A stretch of DNA of 18,134 nucleotides from Candidatus Woesearchaeota archaeon (GCA_015520525.1 WAPY01000078.1:1-18134), one strand, 5' to 3'. Counted from the stretch's first letter, positions 1 to 6,891 are shown. Made by a program: numbers and translations. Notes: generated by a model from the letters alone, not told the origin.

Positions 1-71
1 CCTATGAGGAATATTGTTACTTCGATTATCATATCTATTGAGAATATTTGGGCTTTCTTTGTTTGTTTCAT
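1..71 (-). CDS. Prepilin-like protein, partial (cut by the window start)
   Basis: A reading frame starts with ATG at 71 and runs off the left edge after 23 codons. The N-terminus carries a short basic segment (KQTKK), then A-Q-I-F-S-I-D and a hydrophobic stretch. This resembles an archaeal class III prepilin or pilin-like signal, with expected cleavage between Ala7 and Gln8 by a prepilin peptidase. The acidic residue is at +6 (Asp) rather than +5 (Glu) as in its two upstream neighbours, so it may be a distinct minor subunit class. It lies 11 bases after the preceding pilin gene on the same strand, which suggests co-transcription. The ribosome binding site is weak. The product beyond residue 23 is unseen, so it could also be a membrane protein with a pilin-like leader. 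Confidence 0.6.
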   Translation of the reverse strand, partial: MKQTKKAQIFSIDMIIEVTIFLI

Positions 72-82
72 TTTAGTTTAAT

Positions 83-472
83 TCAGTTTAATCTTATTGA
101 ATTGTTTATTTTGGTTATTTTGTTCTCTCCAGCCTTTGGCTGTCCACCAACTTTATATTCTGTTAGTTTATAATAGCTTAAGTTTTTGTATGTTAATTTT
201 ATGACGCTCTCATCAATTATGCTTATATTGTATGAGTAGCCTAAAATATTGTAAGGCAGGAAAAAATCTCTTGAGTAATTCCCGTCTGCTTTTCCAGCGT
301 TGCTTATCTCGCTGAACAGTATGCTGTTTATGTTGTTCGCCTCCCACGCTCTCTGCCTCATTCTTTCAGAGTTCATCCTGCTTACAATAACAGAGGACAT
401 TCCAGCAAAGAAGACAAACGCTACGAACACTAAACTTATGAATTCCAGTGTGATCTGGCCTTTGTTTGTCAT
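83..472 (-). CDS. Class III signal peptide (type IV pilin-like) protein
   Basis: This 129-residue protein begins M-T-N-K-G-Q-I-T-L-E-F-I-S-L, followed by a single hydrophobic helix (about residues 8-30). The pattern matches the archaeal class III prepilin motif QxSxExxxL, with Thr for Ser; cleavage is expected between Gly5 and Gln6, and Glu10 is the conserved +5 Glu. The rest is a small, mostly polar domain with several N-x-S/T sites that might be glycosylated. It would be secreted and assembled into a pilus or archaellum-like filament, or act as a minor pilin. It starts 10 bases after the upstream pilin gene. Its likely ribosome binding site (GGGTGAG) contains that gene's TGA stop, which suggests translational coupling. 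The family assignment rests on the N-terminus only; the C-terminal domain is not recognised. Confidence 0.75.
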   Translation of the reverse strand: MTNKGQITLEFISLVFVAFVFFAGMSSVIVSRMNSERMRQRAWEANNINSILFSEISNAGKADGNYSRDFFLPYNILGYSYNISIIDESVIKLTYKNLSYYKLTEYKVGGQPKAGENKITKINNSIRLN

Positions 473-482
473 ATTTTTATTC

Positions 483-893
483 TCACCCTTCTATAAGAAC
501 ATAACCTTCTTTTGCTTCTATTGTTATTTTATGCACCCCCTCATTAGGACTTATGCTTCCAGTTAAATTGACTTTTGATGTTGAAAATATATCATTCACG
601 CCTGATGCTGTCCTAAGTTTAAAGTTTATCTCAGAAGGATATACATCTACCTCTGTTACGCCTGATGGTATGTAAGCGTTTATCGTAATCTTTGATGGAG
701 ACCCCAAGTAATAAACTTCTTCCGCCTTGCTTGTTATGTCTTTAGCAAGCTGGCTTAATTGTGTTCCCTTAACTTCACTTGTCATTGTGTTCAGATGTTC
801 ATAGTAAATGACTGACAGAGGAATAAGTATCGTTAGAACAAAGCCAGTTATCATGAGAAATTCAACGCTTACTTGAGCTCTGCTTTTTTTCAT
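483..893 (-). CDS. Class III signal peptide (type IV pilin-like) protein, first gene of the cluster
   Basis: This 136-residue protein begins M-K-K-S-R-A-Q-V-S-V-E-F-L-M-I with one hydrophobic helix (about residues 10-32). It is a textbook archaeal class III prepilin leader: cleavage between Ala6 and Gln7, Ser9 at +3 and Glu11 at +5. The remainder looks like a small extracellular beta-rich domain, with 'YVLIEG' at the very end. An upstream in-frame TTG at 905 exists, but ATG 893 is preferred because a TTTATAAT-like box lies about 26 bases upstream on the minus strand, which makes the transcript leaderless from 893. It heads a run of three prepilin-like genes. It probably serves as a pilus subunit working with the ATPase and TadC-like protein found later in the window; that link is inferred from family knowledge, not from adjacency. 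Confidence 0.78.
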   Translation of the reverse strand: MKKSRAQVSVEFLMITGFVLTILIPLSVIYYEHLNTMTSEVKGTQLSQLAKDITSKAEEVYYLGSPSKITINAYIPSGVTEVDVYPSEINFKLRTASGVNDIFSTSKVNLTGSISPNEGVHKITIEAKEGYVLIEG

Positions 894-914
894 AGTAACA
901 ATCAAGATTGTGTT

Positions 915-924
915 CTTTATAATG
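915..924 (-). promoter_or_regulatory. TATA box of the prepilin cluster
   Basis: On the minus strand the sequence reads ATTATAAAG, centred near 919 and about 26 bases before ATG 893. That is the normal archaeal TATA-to-start distance, so the message would begin at or next to the start codon (leaderless). Confidence 0.5.
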
Positions 925-969
925 TTTTTTATTTATTCTTGGATGAGGAATTTTAAGCATCATAGAAAC

Positions 970-979
970 CTTTATAAAT
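970..979 (+). promoter_or_regulatory. TATA box of the L7Ae operon
   Basis: CTTTATAAAT centred near 974 is a good archaeal TATA box. It would place the transcription start near 1000 and leave a leader of about 90 bases before the L7Ae start at 1090. That is far longer than the leaders inferred for other genes here. Confidence 0.5.
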
Positions 980-999
980 GGATTGTTAATCCTCACATT

Positions 1000-1089
1000 A
1001 ACCTGTGATTTATGAGAGCTTGGCTCGAATGAGGGTTTCATCTTTTTGTTTATGTTAGCTCTCCGCAGGAAGTTTAAAGGTGATGATAT
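1000..1089 (+). other. Structured 5' leader of the L7Ae operon, possible L7Ae-binding element
   Basis: The predicted leader can form GAGC (1016-1019), UUG loop, GCUC (1023-1026). GA dinucleotides flank it on both sides (1014-1015 and 1027-1028), the tandem G-A arrangement of a kink-turn. A competing fold pairs GAGAGC (1014-1019) with GCUCUC (1058-1063), flanked by CCUG (1002-1005) with CAGG (1066-1069). The ribosome binding site GGTGAT lies at 1079-1084. L7Ae is the archaeal kink-turn-binding protein and autoregulation through its leader is known in archaea, so control here is plausible. However, the outer stem needed for a true kink-turn is not convincing downstream of the predicted transcription start. 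Confidence 0.3.
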
Positions 1090-1557
1090 ATGTCAGAAGG
1101 ATTAGCGGATAAGGCTTTAGAAGCCGTTGAAGTTGCGAGAACAACAGGCAAGATAAGGAAGGGAGTTAATGAGGTTACAAAGGCTGTTGAGAGAGGGCAG
1201 GCAAAGCTTGTTCTCATAGCTGCTGATGTAAGCCCTAAAGAAATTGTTATGCACCTTCCTTTGTTGGCGAAGCAGAAGAAGATTCCTCTGGTTGAAGTTC
1301 CAAGCAAGGAGGAATTGGGAGTTGCTGCTGGAATTGGAGTCTCAACAGCCAGCGTTGCCATCGTTAAAGAGGGAGACTCAAAAAAATTAATCCTTGAAAT
1401 CTCGAAGAAGCTGTTGGCAGGTTCTGATGAGAAGAAGGAAGAGGAGAAGAAAGAAGAGAACAAGGAAGAAGTTAAGGAAGAAAAAGCAGAAGAAAGCAAG
1501 ACTTCAAATGATTCAAGTTCTGATGAAAAGAACGAAAATAATGAAAAGACTGAATAA
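1090..1557 (+). CDS. rpl7ae: Ribosomal protein L7Ae (kink-turn-binding protein)
   Basis: Residues about 1-112 are a full L7Ae domain, with the RNA-binding segment K-G-V-N-E-V-T-K-A-V-E-R-G near residues 24-36 and the conserved stretches HLPLLAKQKKIPLVEVPSK and LGVAAGI. L7Ae binds kink-turns in 23S rRNA, in box C/D and H/ACA guide RNAs and in RNase P RNA. The ATG at 1090 follows an AAAGGTGATG ribosome binding site. The odd part is a C-terminal tail of about 43 residues, almost all Glu, Lys, Asn, Ser and Asp, encoded by a nearly pure-purine stretch (about 1420-1500). Typical archaeal L7Ae proteins end near residue 120-125. The gene heads the L7Ae-S28e-L24e-Ndk-EF-2 operon. The domain call is very secure; the function of the tail is unknown. 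Confidence 0.95.
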   Translation: MSEGLADKALEAVEVARTTGKIRKGVNEVTKAVERGQAKLVLIAADVSPKEIVMHLPLLAKQKKIPLVEVPSKEELGVAAGIGVSTASVAIVKEGDSKKLILEISKKLLAGSDEKKEEEKKEENKEEVKEEKAEESKTSNDSSSDEKNENNEKTE

Positions 1558-1571
1558 GTTTGGGTGTTAAA

Positions 1572-1862
1572 ATGAAAATGCAAAAGAATAATAAGAAATC
1601 CAACAAGGATAAGCCCCAAACAGATGTTTCAGGAAATATCATCACATTCTCTCCAGCTTGGGCCGCTCGCGTTGAAGAAATAATCGGCAGAACGGGAATG
1701 CATGGAGAAGTAACTCAAGTTAGGTGTAAAATTCTCGAAGGCCAGGACGCAAACAAGATTATTCGTAGGAATGTTGCTGGCCCTGTAAGAGTTGGAGATA
1801 TTCTCATGCTGAGAGAGACAGAGTTTGAGGCTAGAAGTTTGATACAAAAGAGGAGAAGTTAG
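1572..1862 (+). CDS. rps28e: Small-subunit ribosomal protein S28e
   Basis: The 96-residue product contains the S28e core from about residue 26 onward, with the signature segments EIIGRTGMHGEVTQVRCKIL and GPVRVGDILMLRETE near the C-terminus. S28e sits on the 30S platform near the mRNA exit. ATG 1572 is preferred over the in-frame TTG at 1560: a GGGTG ribosome binding site lies just upstream, and TTG 1560 would begin 2 bases after the L7Ae stop. Typical archaeal S28e is about 70 residues, so this one has an extra Lys/Asn-rich N-terminal arm of about 25 residues. It lies 14 bases after L7Ae and 10 bases before L24e. Confidence 0.94.
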   Translation: MKMQKNNKKSNKDKPQTDVSGNIITFSPAWAARVEEIIGRTGMHGEVTQVRCKILEGQDANKIIRRNVAGPVRVGDILMLRETEFEARSLIQKRRS

Positions 1863-1872
1863 GTGATTTAAA

Positions 1873-2118
1873 ATGGTTAAATGCAGTTTTTGCGGCAAGG
1901 AAATAAAGCCAGGAACAGGCTTGATGTATGTGAAAACCAACGGCAGTGTGCTTTACTTCTGCTCGAGCAAATGCTTCAAGAACGCTCTTAAGCTTAAGAG
2001 AAAACCTATCGATGTTAAATGGACGGAGAAGCACAGGAAGCTTGCTTTGAGGGCTAAATCATCGAAGGATTCTAAATCCTCCAACAAAAGCAGTAAGAAA
2101 AGCAAAGGCAAGAGGTGA
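1873..2118 (+). CDS. rpl24e: Large-subunit ribosomal protein L24e (zinc finger)
   Basis: This 81-residue protein opens M-V-K-C-S-F-C-G. It shows a Cys4 zinc site (Cys4, Cys7, Cys30, Cys34) followed by a basic helix containing K-W-T-E-K-H-R-K. This is the standard archaeal L24e layout on the 50S subunit. Residues about 61-81 form a Ser/Lys-only tail that extends past the usual core. AGGTGATTTAAA precedes the ATG, a strong match to the archaeal anti-Shine-Dalgarno. The stop lies 3 bases before ndk, so translation is probably coupled. Confidence 0.93.
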   Translation: MVKCSFCGKEIKPGTGLMYVKTNGSVLYFCSSKCFKNALKLKRKPIDVKWTEKHRKLALRAKSSKDSKSSNKSSKKSKGKR

Positions 2119-2121
2119 AAA

Positions 2122-2604
2122 ATGATACAAAGAACTTTAGTCCTTTTAAAACCTGATGCTGTTCAGAGACAGTTGGTTGGTCAGATCATAGAGCGGTTTG
2201 AGAGGGTTGGGCTTAAAATTGCAGGAATTAAAATGGTGTGGCCCGACAAGGATTTCGCCAAAAAGCACTACGCGGAACATGTAGGAAAACCATTCTATAA
2301 GACATTAGAATCTTACCTTACAGAAGAAGGTCCTATAATTGCGATGGTTCTTGAGGGAGTTGAAGCAATCTCTGTTGTTAGAAAGATAGTTGGCTCAACA
2401 GAGCCGAGTAAGGCTATGCCTGGCACAATAAGAGGAGATTTTGCTATGCACTCCTACGCCCACGCGGACAGCATAAACTCAGCTGTTAGAAATCTCATAC
2501 ACGCATCAGACAGCGAAGAATCAGCGAAGAGAGAAATTAATCTATGGTTTTCTGACGATGAGCTTTTTGAATACAAGACCGTTCACGAAAAACATGTTTT
2601 TTAA
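2122..2604 (+). CDS. ndk: Nucleoside diphosphate kinase
   Basis: The 160-residue protein transfers the gamma phosphate of ATP to other nucleoside diphosphates through a phospho-histidine. It starts with the family's T-L-V-L-L-K-P-D-A-V strand and carries P-G-T-I-R-G-D-F near residues 100-107. The active-site block is N-L-I-H-A-S-D-S with catalytic His127. The length is normal for archaeal Ndk, slightly longer than bacterial forms. GAGGTG just before the ATG is the ribosome binding site and overlaps the end of rpl24e. Its place directly after L7Ae, S28e and L24e matches the known archaeal operon. No key residue is missing. Confidence 0.96.
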   Translation: MIQRTLVLLKPDAVQRQLVGQIIERFERVGLKIAGIKMVWPDKDFAKKHYAEHVGKPFYKTLESYLTEEGPIIAMVLEGVEAISVVRKIVGSTEPSKAMPGTIRGDFAMHSYAHADSINSAVRNLIHASDSEESAKREINLWFSDDELFEYKTVHEKHVF

Positions 2605-2620
2605 CTGACAAGGTGATATT

Positions 2621-4822
2621 ATGGCAGAAAAAATGGTTGATAAAATTTTGAGGATTATGAAAAATCCGGAGCATATCAGAAACATATGCACCTCCGCACA
2701 CATTGATCATGGGAAAACAACTTTCTCAGATAATCTTATTGCGGGAGCGGGCATGATGTCTGAGGCTTTAGCGGGCAAACAGTTGGTTCTCGACTTTCAT
2801 GAAGATGAGGCCCAAAGAGGAATTACAATTGACTCTGCAAACTGCTCCATGGTCCACGAGTTTGACAACAATGAATACTTGATAAATCTGATTGACACTC
2901 CAGGGCACGTTGACTTTGGAGGAGATGTTACAAGAGCTATGAGAGCAACAGATGGTACCATAGTTCTCGTTTGCGCTGTGGAGGGTGTTATGCCTCAAAC
3001 AGAAACGGTTCTTAAGCAGGCGTTGAGGGAAAGAGTGAAGCCAGTTCTATTCATAAACAAGGTTGATAGGCTTATTAAAGAGCTGAAATTGACCCCCCAA
3101 CAGATGCAGGAAAGATTTGTGAAAATAATAGCTCATGTGAATCAATTAATATATAAGATCGCTGAAGAGCAGTTTAAGAATGACTGGCAGGTTAGTGTTG
3201 AGCAGGGAACTGTTGCTTTCGGCTCGGCATTCCACAATTGGGCGCTGTCCCTCTCATACATGAAGAAGACAGGCATAACTTTTAAGGATGTTATTGATGC
3301 CTACAACAACGGACCTGAAGGTTACAAGGTGCTGGCTAAGAAGGCGCCACTGCACAAGGTTGTTCTTGATATGGTTATAAAGCACCTTCCAAACCCGAAA
3401 GAAGCTCAAAAATACAGAATCCCAAAGATTTGGCACGGTGACTTGGACTCTGAAGTCGGCAAAGCTTTGGTTAACTGCGACCCCAACGGGCCTATGAGCT
3501 TCGTCGCTACTAAGATTGTTGTGGATAAGCACGCTGGAGAAGTTGTTGCGGGAAGATTATTCTCCGGAACAATTAAGACGGGGATGGAAGTTTATTTGAG
3601 CATGGCGAAGAAGAAGGCAAGGGTTCAGCAGATTTCAGTCTACAATGGTCCAAAGAGAGAAATCATTGAAGAAGCGAAGGCTGGAAATATCATAGGAATC
3701 ATAGGCTTTAAGGATGTTATGGCCGGAGAGACAATAAGCTCTGTTGAGATGGAGCCTTTTGAAGAGATAAAGCACATTTTTGAGCCTGTTGTAACTAAAG
3801 CTATAGAAGCTAAGAAAGCATCAGACCTTCCGAAGCTTATTGAAGTTCTTAGAGATGTCAAGAAGGAGGATCCAGGTGTTAGGATTGAGATTAATGAGGA
3901 GACAGGAGAGCACTTAATCAGTGGAATGGGAGAACTTCAGCTTGATGTTATTGAGAACAGGATAAGGACTGAGAAAGGCGTTGATGTCAAGACAAGCAAC
4001 CCAATCGTTGTTTACAGAGAGACAGTAACTGCGAGAAGCCCTCAGATAGAAGGGAAATCACCTAACAAACACAACAAGCTTTACTTTGTAGTTGAGCCGT
4101 TGGAGAAGAATGTTTGGCAGGCTATAAAAGACGGCAGAGTTCCGGAGATGAGAGTTAAGAAGAAGGATGAAGCATTATGGAAAGCTCTTGAAGAGGCAGG
4201 TCTTGATCCTAAAGTTGTTAGAAAGGTTAGGGATATATACCATGGCAATCTCTTGATTGATATGACGAGAGGTATAGTTCATATTGGAGAAATTATAGAC
4301 ATGGTCATGGATATGTTTGAGGATGTTATGAACTACGGTCCTATAGCGAGGGAGCCGTGCACGGGAGTTAAAGTGATGCTTATGGACGCTAAACTTCACG
4401 AGGACGCCATCCACAGAGGACCATCACAGATATACCCTGCAGTTAGAGATGGAATAAGGCTTGCCATGATGAACGCCAAACCTCTGCTTTTGGAGCCTAT
4501 ACAAACATTGCAGTTTGAAGCTCCTGAAGAGTATATGGGCGCGTTGTCAAAACTCATAAGCAATAGAAGAGGACAATTGTTGGATATGAAACAGGAGGGC
4601 GGAGATATTATCGTCAAGGCAAAATTACCTGTAGACGAGACTTTCGGTTTGAGTTCAGAGTTGAGGTCTGCAACCAGCGGAAGGGGAGTTCAATTCGTTG
4701 TCGACCAGACATTTGAGAAACTGCCTTATGAGCTGCAACAGAAGAGAATCAACGCTATCAGAGAGAGAAAGGGATTGAAAGTGAATGAGGACGGCATCGC
4801 GGTTAGGGATAACAACTCCTAA
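2621..4822 (+). CDS. fusA: Translation elongation factor EF-2
   Basis: The 733-residue GTPase drives ribosomal translocation. G motifs are intact: A-H-I-D-H-G-K-T-T at 26-34, R-G-I-T-I for switch I, D-T-P-G-H at 92-96, and N-K-V-D at 146-149. Domain IV holds H-E-D-A-I-H-R-G-P, where His598 is the expected diphthamide site. The length is standard for aEF-2. GGTGAT lies 4 bases before the ATG. The gene starts 16 bases after ndk with no clear promoter between, so it is probably the last gene of the L7Ae operon. A T-rich stretch follows the stop. In many archaea the L7Ae operon continues with infB, so EF-2 here is a lineage-specific join. Confidence 0.97.
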   Translation: MAEKMVDKILRIMKNPEHIRNICTSAHIDHGKTTFSDNLIAGAGMMSEALAGKQLVLDFHEDEAQRGITIDSANCSMVHEFDNNEYLINLIDTPGHVDFGGDVTRAMRATDGTIVLVCAVEGVMPQTETVLKQALRERVKPVLFINKVDRLIKELKLTPQQMQERFVKIIAHVNQLIYKIAEEQFKNDWQVSVEQGTVAFGSAFHNWALSLSYMKKTGITFKDVIDAYNNGPEGYKVLAKKAPLHKVVLDMVIKHLPNPKEAQKYRIPKIWHGDLDSEVGKALVNCDPNGPMSFVATKIVVDKHAGEVVAGRLFSGTIKTGMEVYLSMAKKKARVQQISVYNGPKREIIEEAKAGNIIGIIGFKDVMAGETISSVEMEPFEEIKHIFEPVVTKAIEAKKASDLPKLIEVLRDVKKEDPGVRIEINEETGEHLISGMGELQLDVIENRIRTEKGVDVKTSNPIVVYRETVTARSPQIEGKSPNKHNKLYFVVEPLEKNVWQAIKDGRVPEMRVKKKDEALWKALEEAGLDPKVVRKVRDIYHGNLLIDMTRGIVHIGEIIDMVMDMFEDVMNYGPIAREPCTGVKVMLMDAKLHEDAIHRGPSQIYPAVRDGIRLAMMNAKPLLLEPIQTLQFEAPEEYMGALSKLISNRRGQLLDMKQEGGDIIVKAKLPVDETFGLSSELRSATSGRGVQFVVDQTFEKLPYELQQKRINAIRERKGLKVNEDGIAVRDNNS

Positions 4823-4842
4823 ATTATTTTTATCTTTTTGTT
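4821..4842 (+). terminator. T-rich terminator after EF-2
   Basis: Runs of T (TTATTTTTATCTTTTTG) directly after the EF-2 stop fit archaeal oligo-T termination. A new promoter for EF-1A follows within 20 bases. No hairpin is needed or seen. Confidence 0.4.
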
Positions 4843-4856
4843 GAATAAACCACAAC

Positions 4857-4866
4857 TTTTATAAAT
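4857..4866 (+). promoter_or_regulatory. TATA box and ribosome binding site of the EF-1A gene
   Basis: TTTTATAAAT centred near 4861 predicts a transcript start near 4887. The leader is about 18 bases and contains GGAGGT at 4893-4898, six bases before ATG 4905. This is the strongest promoter plus ribosome binding site pair in the window, as suits an abundant protein. Confidence 0.6.
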
Positions 4867-4904
4867 AAAAACTAAACCCACTAAAACAAATTGGAGGTAT
4901 TAAA

Positions 4905-6191
4905 ATGGGAAAAGAAAAACCACACATGAATCTTATTTTTATTGGTCATGTTGACCACGGAAAGTCTACAACAGTAGGAAGGTTGCTCTTCGATTCAGGA
5001 AATGTCAGTGAGCAGACCATGAGGAAGCTCAAGGAAGAAGCAGAGAAGTTGGGCAAGGGCGGATTTGAGTTCGCTTTCGTCATGGACAGTCTGAAGGAAG
5101 AGAGAGAAAGGGGAGTTACAATTGACTTGGCTCATAAGAAGTTTGAGTCAAAAAATTATTACTTCACAATAATTGATGCTCCAGGGCACAAGGACTTCAT
5201 TAAGAATATGATTACAGGAGCATCACAAGCTGACGCTGCTGTTCTCGTCGTCTCAGCTAATGAGGGAATTCAAGCCCAGACAAGAGAGCACGCCATCTTA
5301 GCGAGAACATTAGGAGTTAAAGAGCTCATTGTTGCAGTAAATAAGATGGATATGGCAAACTATGACGAGGCAAAGTTCAATAAGGTTAAAGAGGATATGT
5401 CAAAACTCTTGAAGAGCTTGGGCTTCAAACTTGAAGAAGTTCCATTCATCCCAATATCAGCTTACAAAGGCGACAATGTTGTTAAGAAATCAGAAAACAT
5501 GTCCTGGTACAAAGGACCGACATTAATGGAAGCTTTGGATATGCTCAAGCCTCCTGAAAAACCAACCAACTTACCCTTGAGATTGCCGATTGAGAATGTT
5601 TACAACATCACAGGAATCGGTGTTGTTCCAGTCGGTAGAGTTGAGACGGGAGTTTTGAAGGTCGGCGATAAAATTATTGCTGTTCCAGGAAGAGAAGGAA
5701 AGGGAGTTAAAGGAGAGGTTAAGAGCATAGAGATGCACCACGAGTCAATGCAAAAGGCTGAGCCTGGAGACAACATTGGATTTAATGTTAGGGGCTTCGG
5801 AAAGAAGGATGTTGCTCGTGGAGATGTTGTCGGCCACTTGGAAAACCCGCCAACAATTGCCACAGAGTTCACAGCTCAAATTATTGTTTTGAACCATCCA
5901 ACAGTCATAACCACTGGCTACACACCTGTGTTCCACATCCACACTTCACAGGTTCCATGCCAGTTTGTAGAGATTGTTAAGAAGATAAACCCAGCAACTG
6001 GAGAAGTTTTGGCTGAGCACCCTGACTTTATCAAGGCAGGAGACGCCGCCATTATCAAAGTAAAGCCTATTGTTCCAGTTGTTATTGAGAAGCAGAAGGA
6101 GATTCCCCAATTGGCGAAGTTCGCAGTTAGGGATATGGGTGTGACTGTTGCTGCTGGAATGTGCATTGACTTAGTCAAGAAAGAGATTTAA
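4905..6191 (+). CDS. tuf: Translation elongation factor EF-1A (EF-Tu family)
   Basis: The 428-residue GTPase delivers aminoacyl-tRNA to the ribosome. The GTP-binding motifs are intact: G-H-V-D-H-G-K-S-T at 14-22, D-A-P-G-H at 91-95 and N-K-M-D at 146-149. Domains II and III follow, with G-I-G-V-V-P-V-G-R-V-E-T-G typical of domain II. Length and motifs are those of archaeal/eukaryotic EF-1A rather than bacterial EF-Tu. It has its own promoter and strong ribosome binding site and is followed 13 bases later by rps10, the classic archaeal EF-1A-S10 pair. Nothing is unusual in the catalytic residues. Confidence 0.97.
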   Translation: MGKEKPHMNLIFIGHVDHGKSTTVGRLLFDSGNVSEQTMRKLKEEAEKLGKGGFEFAFVMDSLKEERERGVTIDLAHKKFESKNYYFTIIDAPGHKDFIKNMITGASQADAAVLVVSANEGIQAQTREHAILARTLGVKELIVAVNKMDMANYDEAKFNKVKEDMSKLLKSLGFKLEEVPFIPISAYKGDNVVKKSENMSWYKGPTLMEALDMLKPPEKPTNLPLRLPIENVYNITGIGVVPVGRVETGVLKVGDKIIAVPGREGKGVKGEVKSIEMHHESMQKAEPGDNIGFNVRGFGKKDVARGDVVGHLENPPTIATEFTAQIIVLNHPTVITTGYTPVFHIHTSQVPCQFVEIVKKINPATGEVLAEHPDFIKAGDAAIIKVKPIVPVVIEKQKEIPQLAKFAVRDMGVTVAAGMCIDLVKKEI

Positions 6192-6204
6192 TTGAGGGAA
6201 TAAC

Positions 6205-6513
6205 ATGCCTAAGGCGAGAATAAAACTGGCAAGTACGGACATTAACAAGATTAATCAGACCTGCCAGTTCATAGAGGATGTTGTTGAAAAGACGGGGGTT
6301 AAGATGAGAGGTCCTATCCCCCTGCCTACAAAGAAGCTTAGAATCACGACTAGAAAGAGCCCCTGCGGCAACGGCACAGAGACTTGGGACAGATTTGAAA
6401 TGAGAATCCACAAGAGGCTCATTGACTTGGACGCCGATGAGAGAACATTAAGATTGGTGATGAAGGTTCCAGTGCCTGACGGCTTGAACATAGAAATAGA
6501 AATGCTTGACTAA
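6205..6513 (+). CDS. rps10: Small-subunit ribosomal protein S10
   Basis: The 102-residue protein matches archaeal S10/eukaryotic S20: K-A-R-I-K-L-A-S-T-D near the start, G-P-I-P-L-P-T-K near residue 36, and the loop R-I-H-K-R-L-I-D-L that inserts into the 30S head. The archaeal length is normal. It directly follows EF-1A, the conserved archaeal order, and is probably co-transcribed. The ribosome binding site is modest (GAGGGAATAAC). A T-rich segment follows. Confidence 0.96.
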   Translation: MPKARIKLASTDINKINQTCQFIEDVVEKTGVKMRGPIPLPTKKLRITTRKSPCGNGTETWDRFEMRIHKRLIDLDADERTLRLVMKVPVPDGLNIEIEMLD

Positions 6514-6516
6514 GCA

Positions 6517-6550
6517 AACTTCTTTAATTTTTATTATTAACTTTTCTTTA
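6517..6550 (+). terminator. T-rich terminator after rps10
   Basis: Several T runs (CTTTAATTTTTATTATTAAC, then CTTTTCTTTA) follow the S10 stop in the convergent gap before the minus-strand PRC-barrel gene. They fit archaeal oligo-T termination. Confidence 0.4.
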
Positions 6551-6586
6551 TGTGCTTTATTCCTCTGTTCTAATAAACAAGGATAT

Positions 6587-6626
6587 AAAAAGATAAATGA
6601 GAAAAGATGAGAAATAAATAAAAAAC
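6587..6626 (-). terminator. T-rich terminator after the PRC-barrel gene (minus strand)
   Basis: Read on the minus strand, the bases after the TAA stop at 6631 are T-rich (GTTTTTTATTTATTTC, then CTTTTC and CTTTTT). They lie back to back with the rps10 terminator, so the two convergent transcripts stop against each other. Confidence 0.35.
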
Positions 6627-6630
6627 AGAA

Positions 6631-6891
6631 TTAGTCTTCTTTGTAGCTTGGAACTGCTTGCCTGCTTATGAGCATTATGTCGCCGATAGTCTTTACAAGC
6701 TGATGGGGAACTATTACTCCCTTAGCTCCTCCTATGATCCTGTTTAGTAAAGAACCTCTTGTTGCTTTGATTCTCCAAGCCGCCACCTTGTTGTCGGACA
6801 GCAAAGGCTCTTCTATATCCCCAAAATAATCTCCATCTTCAGTAAATACCTTGATGTTGTATGTCTCGCTTAAATATTTCATCTTTAACAT
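6631..6891 (-). CDS. PRC-barrel domain protein
   Basis: This 86-residue protein looks like a single archaeal PRC-barrel. An N-terminal strand V-F-T-E-D-G-D-Y-F-G-D-I-E-E is followed by a basic middle and the closing V-I-V-P-H-Q-L-V-K-T-I-G-D-I-M-L-I segment near residues 59-75. PRC-barrels occur in RNA-processing and ribosome-maturation proteins (RimM) and as small free-standing archaeal proteins of unclear role. Start 6891 is chosen because GCGAGGTGCGAAC precedes that ATG; an upstream in-frame ATG at 6924 has no such site. It has its own TATA box. Partner and function cannot be read from the sequence. Confidence 0.75.
   Translation of the reverse strand: MLKMKYLSETYNIKVFTEDGDYFGDIEEPLLSDNKVAAWRIKATRGSLLNRIIGGAKGVIVPHQLVKTIGDIMLISRQAVPSYKED

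Noticed and set aside
906..1089. Search for a tRNA, snoRNA or riboswitch in the longest gap of the window
   Set aside because: No cloverleaf and no paired C/D boxes were found; only the leader structures already described are visible.
1560..1571. TTG start for S28e, 12 bases before the chosen ATG
   Set aside because: The GGGTG ribosome binding site would lie inside the gene, and ATG 1572 is correctly spaced from it.
1074..1619. A 181-codon minus-strand frame rich in Ser and Phe
   Set aside because: It is the antisense of the L7Ae gene; its Ser/Phe runs are simply the complement of the GA-rich tail, and it has no promoter or ribosome binding site.
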